In this document: positions 12,639 to 23,875 of the stretch, one piece after another | How positions within the stretch are numbered: position 1 is the first letter of the stretch | Layout of the letters: each line of letters starts with the position of its first letter | Source: Notospermus geniculatus | Lineage: Eukaryota > Nemertea > Pilidiophora > Heteronemertea > Lineidae | NCBI GenBank assembly: GCA_002633025.1 | Contig: NMRB01001638.1 | Location: forward strand, 1-64,000 | Length of the DNA stretch: 64,000 bases | Direction: 5' to 3' | Notes under the pieces: generated by a model | Told to the model about the DNA's origin: nothing | Databases searched by the model: none | What the model saw: only the letters and a program-made list of their open reading frames with translations | Translations under genes and position numbers: made by a program

Positions 12639-12783
12639 GGAAAACCCGTCGGATGTCGCTGAATGATCAACAAGGGCTGTCAGATTGCCTGTGCATTGAT
12701 CTGCACATTTCAGCTATAGAAATGTGCGGGTTCATCAAGGCCGTTAACACTTTCCTCAAATGCGGCGACATCCGGCGGATTCC
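12639..12783. mobile_element. 145-bp MITE, TA target duplication
   Basis: The imperfect inverted ends share GGAWWYCCGYCGGATGTCGC. TA lies on each side (12637-12638, 12784-12785). The element is too short for coding and folds back over most of its length. Confidence 0.7.
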
Positions 12784-13414
12784 TACACTAGTTCCCAGTG
12801 TTTAGTAGGCCATAGGTATTAAGGCTGCGGTCTACCTAGGCCGACTTTATTGACGCTCTTTGAAAACAGGCGTCCTAACATATTCATGACAAAAAGTAAC
12901 TAATTGATGTCAACAAAATGTTTTAGCTACAACCTTATGCTCCCGTTCTATGAAAGAATTGTTCATTTTGACCAATTACGATGGAGTTAATTAGGTTATA
13001 ACAAGTTGTCAAAATTTGAGTTCGCAAACAATTTTGCAGACTTGGGATGTGACACATCAGTTTCCCACATAGTCTGTAACCAGGCCTGATGCCTGCAGGG
13101 CCTAACGATCCGTTTTTTTACGAAAGTACTTTCCATTTAATTGGTAAACTATATAAAATTTAATGCCAAAAAAGGCTCAATTTACATTTTTTGAAACATT
13201 TCATATTCCCGACCAACTATCAAAAAAAGGCGATCGTGTTGCCCTAGAATGCACATATGGCAATAACATCCAAAAGAATTTGTTTTGGGCAGAATTACAA
13301 GCTAAGGTTACACTTGTTTGAAAATACCCGTGTTTTTCCAGACCCGTGTCAAACCCGTGTGTACGAAATTGCCCTGCATGCATTGACTCTTCGGTCATTT
13401 CTGGGGACGGGGTT

Positions 13415-13971
13415 ACAACCCTTGGTAGTCAAGATGCATGATCCTGTATCCGATATCAAAACTGAAATCAAATTGATTAAAAGATTAAAAAATGGTGGAG
13501 GGGACGTTTTAAGCATGAACCCTAAACATGCAACCCGTTTCTCTTGTGAAGGGCGAACCATTCTTGGAACGGGCATTAACCTTCCACGTTGTATTAGATT
13601 TCAATGCCACTCTTATGTCCACTGTAAGACATTACGTTCTTGGTTTGTACTGTGACAAATGAACAATTATTTTTGCATCTTCATCTTCATCGACAGAGCA
13701 TGAATCCACATTTTTTTCCCAATTTGATGTCTTCTGACGTTGGGCAGAATTACAAGCTAAGGTTACACTTGTTTGAAAATACCCGTGTTTTTCCAGACCC
13801 GTGTCAAACCCGAAAATCCCGGCGAGAGGTCACACTACTACATTGTAGTTAAGTATCCCGACGACAGTTGCGCTGCATGCATTGACTCTTCGGTCATTTC
13901 TGTATTGGCACACATTGTTGGAGGCGCGAAAACGACGTCACTTCAACATGGCTGCGCCATCTATAGCCGTG
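13415..13971 (+). repeat. Dispersed repeat, copy A of the 13.4/33.9-kb family
   Basis: This copy is about 95 % identical by eye to 33948-34509. It contains the motif GACCCGTGTCAAACCCG and ends in a promoter-like segment, CGACGTCACTTCAACATGGC. Part of its interior is also present just upstream at about 13284-13415, a local partial tandem duplication. The end motifs (GGTTACACTTG and, in the other copy, AGTGTAACC) relate it to the inner element at about 53475-53674. Confidence 0.85.
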
Positions 13972-14184
13972 TGTATCTGTTTGTTGGCGAGTATGCTTCT
14001 TTTGAATTGGAAAAAAGTCATTGGGCACATTAAAGGAAAGATACTGTCTGTTCTGGTAGACGAGAGACAACACAATGCCACACGACATGAAGACGACAGG
14101 CCGCTGTTATTGGATGAACACCTGGTGTCACCCAATAGAACCAGGCCTACCTCAGATGCCACCGCCCAAGCTGGTTGGTGGTAA
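13948..14184 (+). CDS. Candidate nested small ORF or first exon, membrane-anchored N-terminus
   Basis: The 78-codon ORF starts in a context like that of housekeeping promoters (cgacgtcacttcaacATGGC, with a half-CRE and an ATGGC start). It encodes a hydrophobic helix at residues 5-19, a basic stretch, then a polar tail with two NxT sequons (residues 43 and 63). It ends TGGTGGTAA, and the same bases could be a donor (TTGGTG|gtaaaa), so it might be a first exon of a gene nested in the TULP4 intron. I do not recognise the protein. Against it: the promoter-like upstream DNA and the first eight codons are shared with a dispersed repeat at 33948-34509, where the frame then diverges. It may therefore be a chance ORF at a transposon edge. 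No later exon was identified. Confidence 0.22.
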   Translation: MAAPSIAVCICLLASMLLLNWKKVIGHIKGKILSVLVDERQHNATRHEDDRPLLLDEHLVSPNRTRPTSDATAQAGWW

Positions 14185-14368
14185 AATCGCCACACCGACT
14201 ATCTGCCAAATAATTGAGAAATTTAGCTATCTCTCCGACTATACTGATGACTAAGAGGTAGAAAGGCCAGTTCCGTGGATTTCCACTTAGGGAATGACCT
14301 CAGCTAGGTAGCCCCCCGCCTTAACCACTACACTGGCATGACTGGGGCCAATACTGGAAAGCATAATC

Positions 14369-14565
14369 AATAGACGGCGCTGTTTGACGAGGGATCCAAT
14401 CACAAGCCATCATCACAGGTTTAACCGACGGCGCCGTAACACACTTTCTGATTGGCTAAGATACGTGTAGAAAATGTACACTGTATATTCATACTCGTGG
14501 CAGATTCCCGGCGGAGACCCGGGGGCGGAGATTCCCCGAATCGGACAGGTAACGCCGTCTATTAG
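14369..14565. mobile_element. Possible MITE with AATAGACGGCG ends
   Basis: AATAGACGGCG near 14369 is inverted as CGCCGTCTATT near 14555, and TA is available as a duplication. Inner complementarity is weak, so this is a tentative call. Confidence 0.4.
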
Positions 14566-14727
14566 TGATATTTTGAGGATCGCATCAACTGAAGCAGTTT
14601 CAGAGCGCGGGTAACGTAGTGGGTAGCGGTTTGAAACTGCGGGAGGAGTTTAGCGGGTTCCAAGACTGCCTCCCATCTGTGAAATATTCGTTTTTTTGTT
14701 CGTATTCAAGGCTTCGATTACATAGAG

Positions 14728-15082
14728 TTTTGGTAGCGAGGTACATTTATAGAACCAAAGAAACGAGCAAATCCAAAATGTGATATTCATATCTATATAT
14801 TACACTATATACACGGTACAAACGTTTTCGGCAGCATCCTGCTAGCCCTCATCAGGTAAAATGAGAAATATTACAAATTGAAGAAAGACTGGAGCATTAA
14901 CATAACANNNTTACTAATTGTATTATTGCTGTTATGTTAATGCTCCAGTCTTTCTTCAATTTGTAATATTTCTCATTTTACCTGATGAGGGCTAGCAGGA
15001 TGCTGCCGAAAACGTTTGTACCGTGTATATAGTGTAATATATAGATATGAATATCACATTTTGGATTTGCTCGTTTCTTTGG
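14728..15082. mobile_element. Penelope-like inverted repeat with hammerhead-like motif and 15-bp TSD
   Basis: Two nearly perfect 155-bp arms (14753-14907 and 14930-15084) face each other across 22 bases that include NNN (14908-14910). The 15-bp sequence TTCGATTACATAGAG is directly repeated at 14713-14727 and 15083-15097, as expected for a retroelement target duplication. Each arm carries CTGATGA, a hairpin-forming segment, then GAAA. This is the order of the hammerhead ribozyme core found in Penelope-like element terminal repeats. No GIY-YIG or reverse transcriptase frame is present. Confidence 0.65.
14975..15022 (+). ncRNA. Hammerhead-ribozyme-like core
   Basis: CTGATGA at 14982-14988 is followed by an imperfect stem-loop (GCTAGCA / GGA / TGCTGC) and GAAAAC at 15008-15013, then GTTTGTA, which could form a very short stem III. 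An inverted second copy lies at about 14817-14862 on the minus strand (CTGATGA at 14849-14855). Stem II has a bulge and there is an extra A before stem III, so activity is uncertain. The assignment rests on the core pattern and on its known presence in Penelope-like elements. Confidence 0.42.
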
Positions 15083-15097
15083 TTCGATTACATAGAG

Positions 15098-16182
15098 CTA
15101 CGCGATATACTGACACGGATGGCGTCACAGTCAAACCCATTGTGGAACCTTTGTTCGGGTGTCTGCAATGCAGCCTAATGGCCACGCCAAGAACTAAGGT
15201 CAAATTTTTTTGACAAGACACTGTGACGACGTGGAGCTCTATGTTCTGAAACTCACAGTTATAAACTATGCAAATGAAATTGGCAATGATGGTGATGATG
15301 ACCGACAATAGAAACCACAAACTGCTATCATTACATACTACCATACAGTACATGTAATGTACTTGACTGCACTAACTGTTACATACCATCATGGTATTGT
15401 TACATACCGTGTGATTTACTCCAACCACATTTATATGGTAATACAGAAACAATGGCAAATCGCTTGCCTCAGTAACTATATGTTGTTTATTCCAAGGGGA
15501 TTAGATTCTGATAGCATAGTCTCCTTGATTTCTTACATATGGATTTTTTCAGACGCCATGAGTGATCAACTCAGAATTTAGATCCATTTCTGTCCCCAAA
15601 GAATTCCTTTGTATCAACTAGATAAGAATAAGTAATGGAGTGGGTTTTTATCGCTTGTGTAAGTTCCTTTATTCTAATGACCTTCAAAGTTCAGCAACTT
15701 TTTGGAATTTCATATTGATGAAGTATATGAAATCTGTGAATCAATTTGGTATTGAAAACACTGCTTGGAGAGTCCAACATGAGACGCTTTGTCTCTTGTT
15801 GTTGGTATTACCATAACCAAAGCAAGTAATGTAATGCTAGGTTGATCAACCATATTGATATCCCGAGCCTTCCCAATGTTGGCAAGGGTCATGATTACTC
15901 ATTCCTGTTGTATATCTCCCGTTTATTGAACCGACCTCCACCAATCATGTCCCTCAGCGTGTGGTTTATTTCTGCGTTCCTTGTTATGGAATAACAACAA
16001 TAGATTGTTCTGGACATGTGCCACGAGATGCAGATGTGAGATTTTCCACTACAGAGGATTCCGTAACGGTTTGCGGCAGAGCGGGTGAGGTTTTCACAGG
16101 GTTTTGGAAAATCCTCCGATGATTTACAATACATGGCGTGTTAATTATCACAATGCCTGCCGTAAACCGCGGCGCCACGCTA
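15098..16182. other. Non-coding stretch of the giant intron
   Basis: Mixed-composition sequence with short frames only. I see no repeat or gene. Confidence 0.6.
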
Positions 16183-16337
16183 TAGACCATGTGCAGCGAC
16201 GATTATGACGTCACCGCGACGTCGAGATGCCGCCATTTTGGACGGCACGTCCAACGCATTCGTAGCGTCAGATGCCGTCCAAAATGGCTGACGTGCGAAT
16301 TATGACGTCAATGATGACGTCACGTGCACACGGTCTA
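16183..16337. mobile_element. CRE-bearing MITE (155 bp), TA target duplication
   Basis: The ends TAGACCATGTGCA and TGCACACGGTCTA are inverted. TA flanks at 16181-16182 and 16338-16339. Three perfect TGACGTCA sites lie in the arms (16206-16213, 16303-16310, 16315-16322), and the last overlaps an E-box (CACGTG). Inner arms contain GCCGTCCAAAATGG and its inverse. It is related to 26654-26815. Confidence 0.8.
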
Positions 16338-16417
16338 TATCGGAAAAGGGGCTACAGTATACAAGAGTCTCCATGGCCACAAATCTGTAAAATAATGTGA
16401 AATTACACAGTGTTCGA

Positions 16418-16499
16418 ATCCTCCCATAGCAGAGCTTGGTCTCGCTCCTCTGCAGAGTTAATGACGAGGAGTGAGGTAATAACCCTGCTGTGGGAGGAT
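16418..16499. mobile_element. ATCCTCCCAYAGC foldback element, short copy
   Basis: The arms read ATCCTCCCATAGCAG... and ...CTGCTGTGGGAGGAT, with CTCGCTCCTC and GAGGAGTGAG completing the stem. This is the same family as 25279-25376 and 45050-45255. No clear target duplication is seen at this copy. Confidence 0.75.
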
Positions 16500-19264
16500 G
16501 GGACAAAGGTGAAGCTGCTGACCAGTGCACCACACACACATATATAAAGTATGATACAGCCAACACATTGGTCTCGGTAATTTGCAGCCATCTGATGATC
16601 AACAATTGTTGATCAGAACGAATTGCTCGTGGGATGGCCGATTCCATAAAATGGATGATTCACCAGAGAATGAGGGGAAATCAAACTTGAGCCACTGCCA
16701 ACATACATGAAATAACTCTGGGAGGCTTCGGCCAAAAAACATCAACTCATTTTTTTCTCACGCCCACCAGAGGACTGAACCCCGGGACTGAACAATTGCA
16801 ATTTGTGGTCATTGCAAAAAAAGCAATCAGTTGGTGCTGATGTTATCAGGGGTTCTTACATAGCACTTGCGTGGGCAAGCTTTGAAGCCCACGCTCGGCC
16901 CAGCATTTATTTCCGATTGTCACACAGTTATACTCCATTTGTTTGTGGAAAATTGAAGTAGGCCTATCTCCAAAAGACAACGCTGATGACGCCTGAGTAA
17001 TCAAAAGCCAGTTGAGCCAAAGCCGCCGTAAGATATGTGGTGATTGGCTGAAACACATCGAGTATGTCAAGAGGCACGGTCACAGAGTTGGTTGTTATAG
17101 GATCACCATTGCTATGCCCCCAAAGTAGTCCAGAAAGCCAATTACTGATTGGCTGGCATGTTTGGTGCCAATTCTAACATGCACTAGTGACACCTATTGG
17201 TCACCTTCGGCGAATCGCGTGAACAGAAGCAGTTTCGGAGCGCGAGTAATATGGGAAGTGGTGAAGTGGGAGTTTATGAAAATCGCTGATGTTCCTCCGC
17301 ATCTAATACATGCAGGCCTAGTCTGTTTGGTCAGCCAACTTGCAAACGGATGTGAAAGACTCCTCAATATGTCTGCATTCTTAGTTGTTGCTCCAACAGA
17401 CAGACAGACACACTGGAACGGGGCGATTAAACAATAGTTGATGGATTGGCAGATCCATGCCATCAAATGGTCATCAGGAAACTGTCATGTCTCAAATAGG
17501 CTGTTCAGCCAAAGCAATTTTCTTGTCACTGTCTACTACATGTCAAAAACATTTGCTGAGGAATCATGATGGAGTTGTTTTGTTGCTGCTGTCAAAGCCA
17601 TTTATGGGACATGAAAGATAACGGATGGAAAAATAGAGTAGAAAAGTTGGGCTGAATCAGAAGATATTGTTCATTGCTGCATCCATTCTGGAAAATCCAT
17701 CATCCAGAACTCAATGAGGGAGGCTAGCCGCAGCTGGAAAGATTACGATTCTTTAATGGTACAGGACATTACGCTTGTGTGAGACGGATAGCAACATTTT
17801 TCTGCCTGACAGAGCTTCACGATAGTCAGTATCATACTCGGAAAAGGTCCTGGGTGTTCTACATGGCTCTACACTGAAAGGGTTGGTTTATAAGACAGGG
17901 CCTAATCTAAACTCTTGGCATTGTTTATTCCAGATTCCCTCCTAGCCGTTTCTATCAGGAATAAGACGCCACAGGCTAGATTTACAGCAATTTTTGAAGC
18001 CACTTTACCCCGACATAATATTTACGATCATTCATTCAGTCACAGCTAGGAAGCTTGAGTCACCACCATCATATCGTTGAATCCTCATACTCCAGTCAAG
18101 ACTACAAGCACTGGAACGGCTATGTGATGACTTGGACGCCAAATTTAAATCCATTCTTTTAGTGTGATGTTTTGAAACCGTCATTTGGCGTGCTGCACAA
18201 AATGCCAAATGTCTTTTGCCAGGGAAGTTGTTACGGTCTTCAGATATGATAGAAGCCTACCAAGAAAATACCCAAACTTATGATCAACTCAACAAGGTTC
18301 TTGAAAGCAGAACAGAATAATTGCGTGAAGAATTTCATCTGCTCTCTGGTTGCCATACATTGGAGGGGAACTTATAAATTGGGGCAAAAACGTTGTTCAG
18401 GTGATTCAGAAGTACAATGTAATCTACAAGCAGATCATATTCGGGAACACCTCTCTTCATGAGTCATCATCGACCCACAAGTGTCAATATGATTAAACGC
18501 AAGCAAGATAGAATGTCCTAGAGTCAGTCTGAGATAGGGGAGGTCTATTGTACTGTAATGGTGGCTACAGACAAACTGATGCTGACAAGATGACTGCTGA
18601 TCCGAAAGATCTACAGGCAGATAATTGCTTGTAATCTCAATGAAATCAATGTTGATGATGTTGACTTAATTTCATCATTGTTCATCATCTTCTCTTCCAC
18701 GGGTTCGCCGGGCAACACTCCTGCTAAAGACAAATCAAAATTGAAGAATTTGAACTTGATCTGTGCATCTCTGGCCTTTTTTGAACAACGAGCCTCAACA
18801 TTTAACATATTCTATCACACCGGCACAGCCAACCAGCCTTCAGACACGTGACATTTATGGCAACTGACGGTTGAATACAGCAATGAAAGCTTTACAAACA
18901 TGCCAAATGATCCTATACAGAATCGCAATGAAATTAAGAGCTGGAATGTAATTTCAAAATGAAGCTATTACTGTTCGTCTAGGACTCGCTATCTCCAGGA
19001 CTCCTTTACCTCAATCCAACATCACAAGAAGACATTTCATTAATTGGGGGACTACAGACTCAGAAACTAGATCTGTCAGTTGGTAGTAATGAATCAATCA
19101 CAAGTAAAGTTGATCTTAACATGAGTAAACACCGTGTCCCAATCAAACATGAATCAATCATGAGAGACCAATACTCTCATTTGAACAACTGCCAAAGAAA
19201 TACGAGACACAATTTGTTTGATCTCACTGCCTGTCGTCTGCAAGCGGAGAATGTAGGATTTGAA
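16500..19264. other. Non-coding stretch of the giant intron
   Basis: The only similarity noticed is a short block near 17222 (AGCAGTTTCGGAGCGCGAGTAA) that resembles 14595-14615, probably a repeat remnant. Confidence 0.55.
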
Positions 19265-19462
19265 GATTGGACTTGGTCCATTAGAGGATGACAGATTGGA
19301 CCTGGTCCATGGAGGATGATAGATTGGACTTGGTCCATAGAGGATGATAGATTGGACCTGGTCCATGGAGGATGATAGATTGGACTTGGTCCATTAGAGG
19401 ATGACAGATTGGACCTGGTCCATGGAGGATGATAGAGACGAGTTGGTCCAAGGCGGATGACA
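19265..19462. repeat. 27-28-bp minisatellite, about seven units
   Basis: The unit is GATTGGACYTGGTCCATGGA followed by GGATGATA. Two variants (GGACCTGGTCC and GGACTTGGTCC) alternate, which suggests a higher-order doublet. Confidence 0.9.
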
Positions 19463-19602
19463 AACTCATACATTTACATCTACTTTACCATGACTGAACT
19501 CTATTAAAGTGTATAGTCACTTGTTTTGATAATGCCTGTGAGCATTGCATTTTCATTTCTAGGGTCCGAACACACCCTGCCTCTCAGTTTAATGGCGTCT
19601 TT

Positions 19603-19721
19603 GGCCCGTATTCTAGAATGCTCCTCAACGTAAAGGAGTTCCTCAAGGCTTTTGTTTTCAACAGGAGAACAATAGCCTTGAGGAACTCCTTTACGTTGAG
19701 GAGCATTCTAAAATACGGGCC
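19603..19721. mobile_element. 119-bp GGCCCGTATTCTAGAATG foldback MITE
   Basis: Arms of about 48 bp (GGCCCGTATTCTAGAATGCT ... inverse) are nearly perfect around a 23-base loop. The ends resemble PIF/Harbinger MITE ends, but no clean target duplication was found. A lone end of the same type lies at about 51897 (GGGCCGTATTCTAGAA). Confidence 0.78.
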
Positions 19722-19978
19722 GTTGTCTTTTAATCTCTGGCATGCAGCTACAATCATCACTCTCACAAAAGGTCAAACTCCTGCCTTCCGTCCATCTATC
19801 CAATCAATCACTGCCCTTGAAACATTCTATAAAATTTGCAAGAGGTTTGATTCGTGACAAAGGCAATTAATTCCATGTACTAGATGAGTGGAGTTCTATT
19901 AGGTATAAAATCGATCATCCTCCATTCACCTGACATTGTGTGAAGTTCATCCTCAGGTCATCAGGTATTCTTAAAAGA

Positions 19979-20199
19979 CAGCACACCTGGCGATATCGCA
20001 AGCGATCTAGGCCTACTCGCCACCGATCTTCTCGCCAGCCACCGCAGACGACAGGCCAAACGGCTTTGGTATTGTTTGACAATGGGCGAACATCGCTGGT
20101 GAGAGGACTCCACGCATCGCTGTCCAGGGCACACCTGGCGTCAACAGCCCATTTTGCTCGGAGGTGAGCAGATTGCTTGCGATGTCGCCTGGTGTGCTG
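19979..20199. mobile_element. CAGCACACC MITE, copy 1
   Basis: The ends CAGCACACCTGGCGATATCG and inverse (CGATGTCGCCTGGTGTGCTG) match. The interior is about 80 % similar to 27839-28050, including CAGCCACCGCAGAC and GTTTGACAATGG. Confidence 0.78.
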
Positions 20200-20212
20200 C
20201 TGGCTTATGTAG

Positions 20213-20345
20213 GGTTCATTGGCACACGGATTTTGTCCGACTCAGGTCCGTAGAAAATCGATCATATTGACTTTTGCGTTGACGTATCCGCAAAAAAATA
20301 GGGGCAAACGGCTGAAAACGGACCGGATTCGTGCGCCAATGAGCC
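20213..20345. mobile_element. GGTTCATTGGC MITE adjoining copy 1
   Basis: GGTTCATTGGCACACGGATT is inverted as CCGGATTCGTGCGCCAATGAGCC, and subterminal TGTCCG / CGGACC also pair. It starts 13 bases after the 19979-20199 element. Confidence 0.65.
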
Positions 20346-20821
20346 TTACTTTATAAGGCTTGAATTAGAAAAGACCTAAATGTGACATTTAAACCTCCTT
20401 TTTGAGATTAAATCTCCTTTTTTAGAGGTCAAACTCAAATATTGCAACTGTCATGTCTCTTCTATGCATTTTGATGATGATTGATGTACGAGACACTGAC
20501 CCTGATTCTTTCCAATCCCAACCACAATCTGCTGGATTCCCATTTAAATTGCTAACATCAAAAGAAGACAAATTGCATTAGGTTTGTATGAGCTGGCACA
20601 GAATTTATCTCAACAATCAATTTGATATTCATGCTTTGAAATCTCGATCCACTGGTGCAGATGATCATCATTTGAATATTGTAACTCATTCATCAAAACA
20701 CATGAGAAGTGATGACTTGCATTGATACCCGGCTGTGCAAATTTATGTAAGTGAGGCTTTTAAGGTCTTTCTTATTTCTTATGGTTACCCTCAAGGAACA
20801 TAGCTATATCCATCATCACAT

Positions 20822-21038
20822 TGTGCACATTATGTCTGCACATCTTCACATTTTCTGCACATCTTCATGCACATTGTGCACATTTTCTGCACATCTTCAT
20901 GCACATTGATGTGCACATTTTCTGCACATTCATGCACATCCTCACATTTTCTGCACATTCATGCACATTGTGCACATTTTCTGCACATTGTGCATGAATG
21001 TGCAGAAAATGTGAGGATGTGCAAACATAATGTGCACA
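20822..21038. mobile_element. Foldback element made of TGCACATTTTC minisatellite
   Basis: The left end TGTGCACATTATGTCTGCAC is inverted at the right end with one mismatch. The interior repeats TTTTCTGCACAT, CATGCACAT and CTCACATTTTC units, inverted near 20990-21020. Confidence 0.72.
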
Positions 21039-21635
21039 GTGTGCAAGACGAGTTTTGGTAATGCAACCAATGACCAACGCTCCGTCTATCCATTAGTCGG
21101 AAGGATTTTTCTATCAGATTTAATGAGATTTGGGATGAGGGATACTCTTTGGACACTCTGCTGACCTCAGGATGATTGGTTGGAATTTACTCAAGAATAA
21201 GATATGACCTCTACAAGGTCATTTGGATGACCTCTCTATGAGGTCATTTGGATTACTGCTTTTAATTCTGAAAGTAAAGCAAATTTTTGAGATGTTGAGT
21301 TAGCCTGAACATCCGTTCCATTACTGAATCCATCGATCACCTCATGGCCAAAGAATGTCTCGTATTACCAGCAGTTCCATTTGCAGGAGATTACAAAGAC
21401 TGTTCCACATCCATTTCCAAGGAATATTTTATCCAGGAGCTGTCAGCTGGGAAATTGTTTCCGAGTTGATACGTAATCCATGCGAATACCGTGATAGGAA
21501 ATCAACATCGGTTTCATGGTTAATTGATCCACAATCACCTCACACAATCAGTGACAGATATGTAATGACCTTCAGAGAAGGCCAGTCACAGCTGGACCGT
21601 ACAAAAACTGGTGGACAGAATAAGGACTAAAACCT

Positions 21636-21770
21636 ACTGCCTCAATAGGTGTCACTACTGGTTAAAACTGAAATGAAACTGACATCCCGGTCCTGATCAA
21701 TTTCCCACACAAAAGGCGTCCATTGTATAGGACCGGGTTTCGGTGTGCTGCCCTCTATCGTAGCTAGGAT
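21636..21770 (+). repeat. Dispersed repeat, copy 1 (CTGCCTCAATAGGTGTCACT)
   Basis: It is about 93 % identical to 35139-35274. It contains CAATTTCCCACACAAAAGG and a GCCCTCTATCGTAG end. A partial extra copy follows at about 21776-21833. Confidence 0.82.
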
Positions 21771-21838
21771 CCTCATTTCCCACAAAAGGCGTCCATTGAA
21801 CCTGATAACGATGTGATGCCCTCTATCATAGTCATGAT

Positions 21839-23755
21839 ACCCATTGGTCGTTCTGTTCGCAAAGAAGCAATGTTGTCATATGCGATGAAGGCTGTCTTTT
21901 CAGCTCCTCATCAATATCCACTGGATCATGTATTAGGTTCTGAGCCAAAACTTGTAGATGAACAATTCTGCCTGGTTACCAGGCCATCACTTTTCTTCCA
22001 ACAGATTTTCCTGCGTAAATGTGCATGCAGTTGTTCGGTAGGCCTAGAAGGCATATCATAGAAGTGGTTGTAGCCAGTGGATTATTGGGGAACGCTTTGT
22101 AACAAATAAATGAAGAATTATACCGAGTTGTCGAGAAGGATTTTTCGTCTCAAAACAAGGTCACCTTTTGATGCATTTGAATGCTCAACCCAGCATCCAT
22201 TAGCAGCAAGTGACCTTCAATATACTGTATGGCCTACTGTCCGTTGTCCATTCAATTTCCCACCATTTTCCTGTTATAGCTTATTGCTGGTGCACTTAGG
22301 TTTGTTTACTATTAGCCCCAGGCCAGTTTGGCCATACCAGCAGATAAAGGAACTGCTGATACAGATGATTCCAAAAGAAAATATTCCAAGAAGGAAACAC
22401 ACAGCCCTGGATGAAAACAGTGCCTGGCGAAGAAATGGACAAAAAGCAAGATTAATTCCGGCTGACATTTTCCATTTCAAAAAGTAGGAGTAGTCACAAC
22501 AATGCAGCAAGGTCTGCATCTTTGAATGAGCACTGCTGCAGTCTTAGTATCAAGGATGTAAATGGATTACCAGTTTGGTAATCTTGATTACCAGTCTTGA
22601 TTAATTGCAAAAACAGTTCTGTGGCCTATTTACTTCTGCAAACGCCATGAATGTGGCAGAAAAATGTAGGCAGTCTTACAGTCTATCAGCTCCTGTCAGT
22701 GTCAGCAAGGCTTCAGGCAGTGTGATTTTTTGAGAACATGATAGGTCAAAATGCACTGAAAAATAGTGTGATACACCAAAAGTGCAGTTGTACAGTCACC
22801 GAGGTATGGCATTGCTGGGGTCCAGTTTCTCCTGTTGGTGATCATGGTCGGCATTGCAACACAACAGACTGTTGATATCTTCCTGACACTGTCAGAAGTT
22901 CTGAAACTGATGCTATCGACATGACAATGTTGGAGGAGCGAGATCCCAGTGGTCTCTGTGACCTTATACAACTGCAATTTTGGTGTATTCAATATTGTTG
23001 TGACAGTGTTCAAATTTGAGCAAGATGAGGCCCAAGTCGAGTGAAAAAGATGAATTAGCTCAAACTTGGTCTCAAAAACGTTTAAGAAAAGTGACACACG
23101 AAGCCATGACAAGAAGATCACGTTTTTTAGATGAAGTCGAATGTCAGGCAATACGTATTGTTAATCATCCAAGATAATATTTTTTGGTAAATCCTGTCTG
23201 GATGTTGCTGTAATCCACAAGGTGAACGTCATGAGAGTAAAGTAAAATGGTAAGGGAGGAGGCAAAGCTTTCGCGTCGAAAAATGAATATACAATGTATT
23301 ATCTGTACCACCAAAGAACAGTATATTCAATGCACAGTCCATGCATGAATTGAGCATAAAACTGAAGCATACCTAAAACATGCCACTAATGAAGTGGATG
23401 CATGTTTGATGCAAATGTACAAATGCTACATCAGCAAGAACCTGCATTCACTAGATTCACTTATTCACTATTAAATGTCAACATTGAATGATGACTGAAA
23501 CATTGCATGAAAAATAAAGTTATTGAATACTGCAACACAATACATGNGTGTAGTTCAGTTACGGATCAGTTTAGAGACGAGAACAAATTGTCATCTCTGA
23601 ACCAGTCTGTCATGGACCAAAGGTTTTGGACAAGAACCAGATGTGCCGTGATCAGACTAGAAATAATTGATCCGTCCACAAATTATCCAGTATTTAAATT
23701 TAGACCTACGTATTCCGTGGACCATTGCCTTCCTAGATGTTTGATTCTAGACATA
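21839..23755. other. Non-coding stretch with two unassigned long frames
   Basis: A plus-strand frame at 22110-22487 and a minus-strand frame at 22702-23151 (149 codons, cysteine- and hydrophobic-rich) are open, but show no family motif or splice context. A single N lies at 23537. Confidence 0.5.
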
Positions 23756-23875
23756 GGCTGGTATCATAAAGAAGAGTTAGCAAATGCTTTTACTTAAGAT
23801 TTGCACAGCGAGGTCCAATGTATGTACAATAAAACTTGAAGTAAAAGCATCTGCTAGCTTTTATGAATATCAGCC
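23756..23875. mobile_element. 120-bp GGCTGGTATCATAAA MITE, 3-bp TSD ATA
   Basis: The ends GGCTGGTATCATAAA and TTTATGAATATCAGCC are inverted and flanked by ATA (23753-23755, 23876-23878). Inner arms carry AGCAAATGCTTTTACTT and its inverse. A relative with the same AGCAAATGCTTTTACTT block is inserted at about 32930-33040. Confidence 0.75.

Noticed and set aside
22702-23151. 149-codon minus-strand frame
   Set aside because: No motif, no splice sites and no homologue that I recognise; the length is possible by chance in 64 kb.
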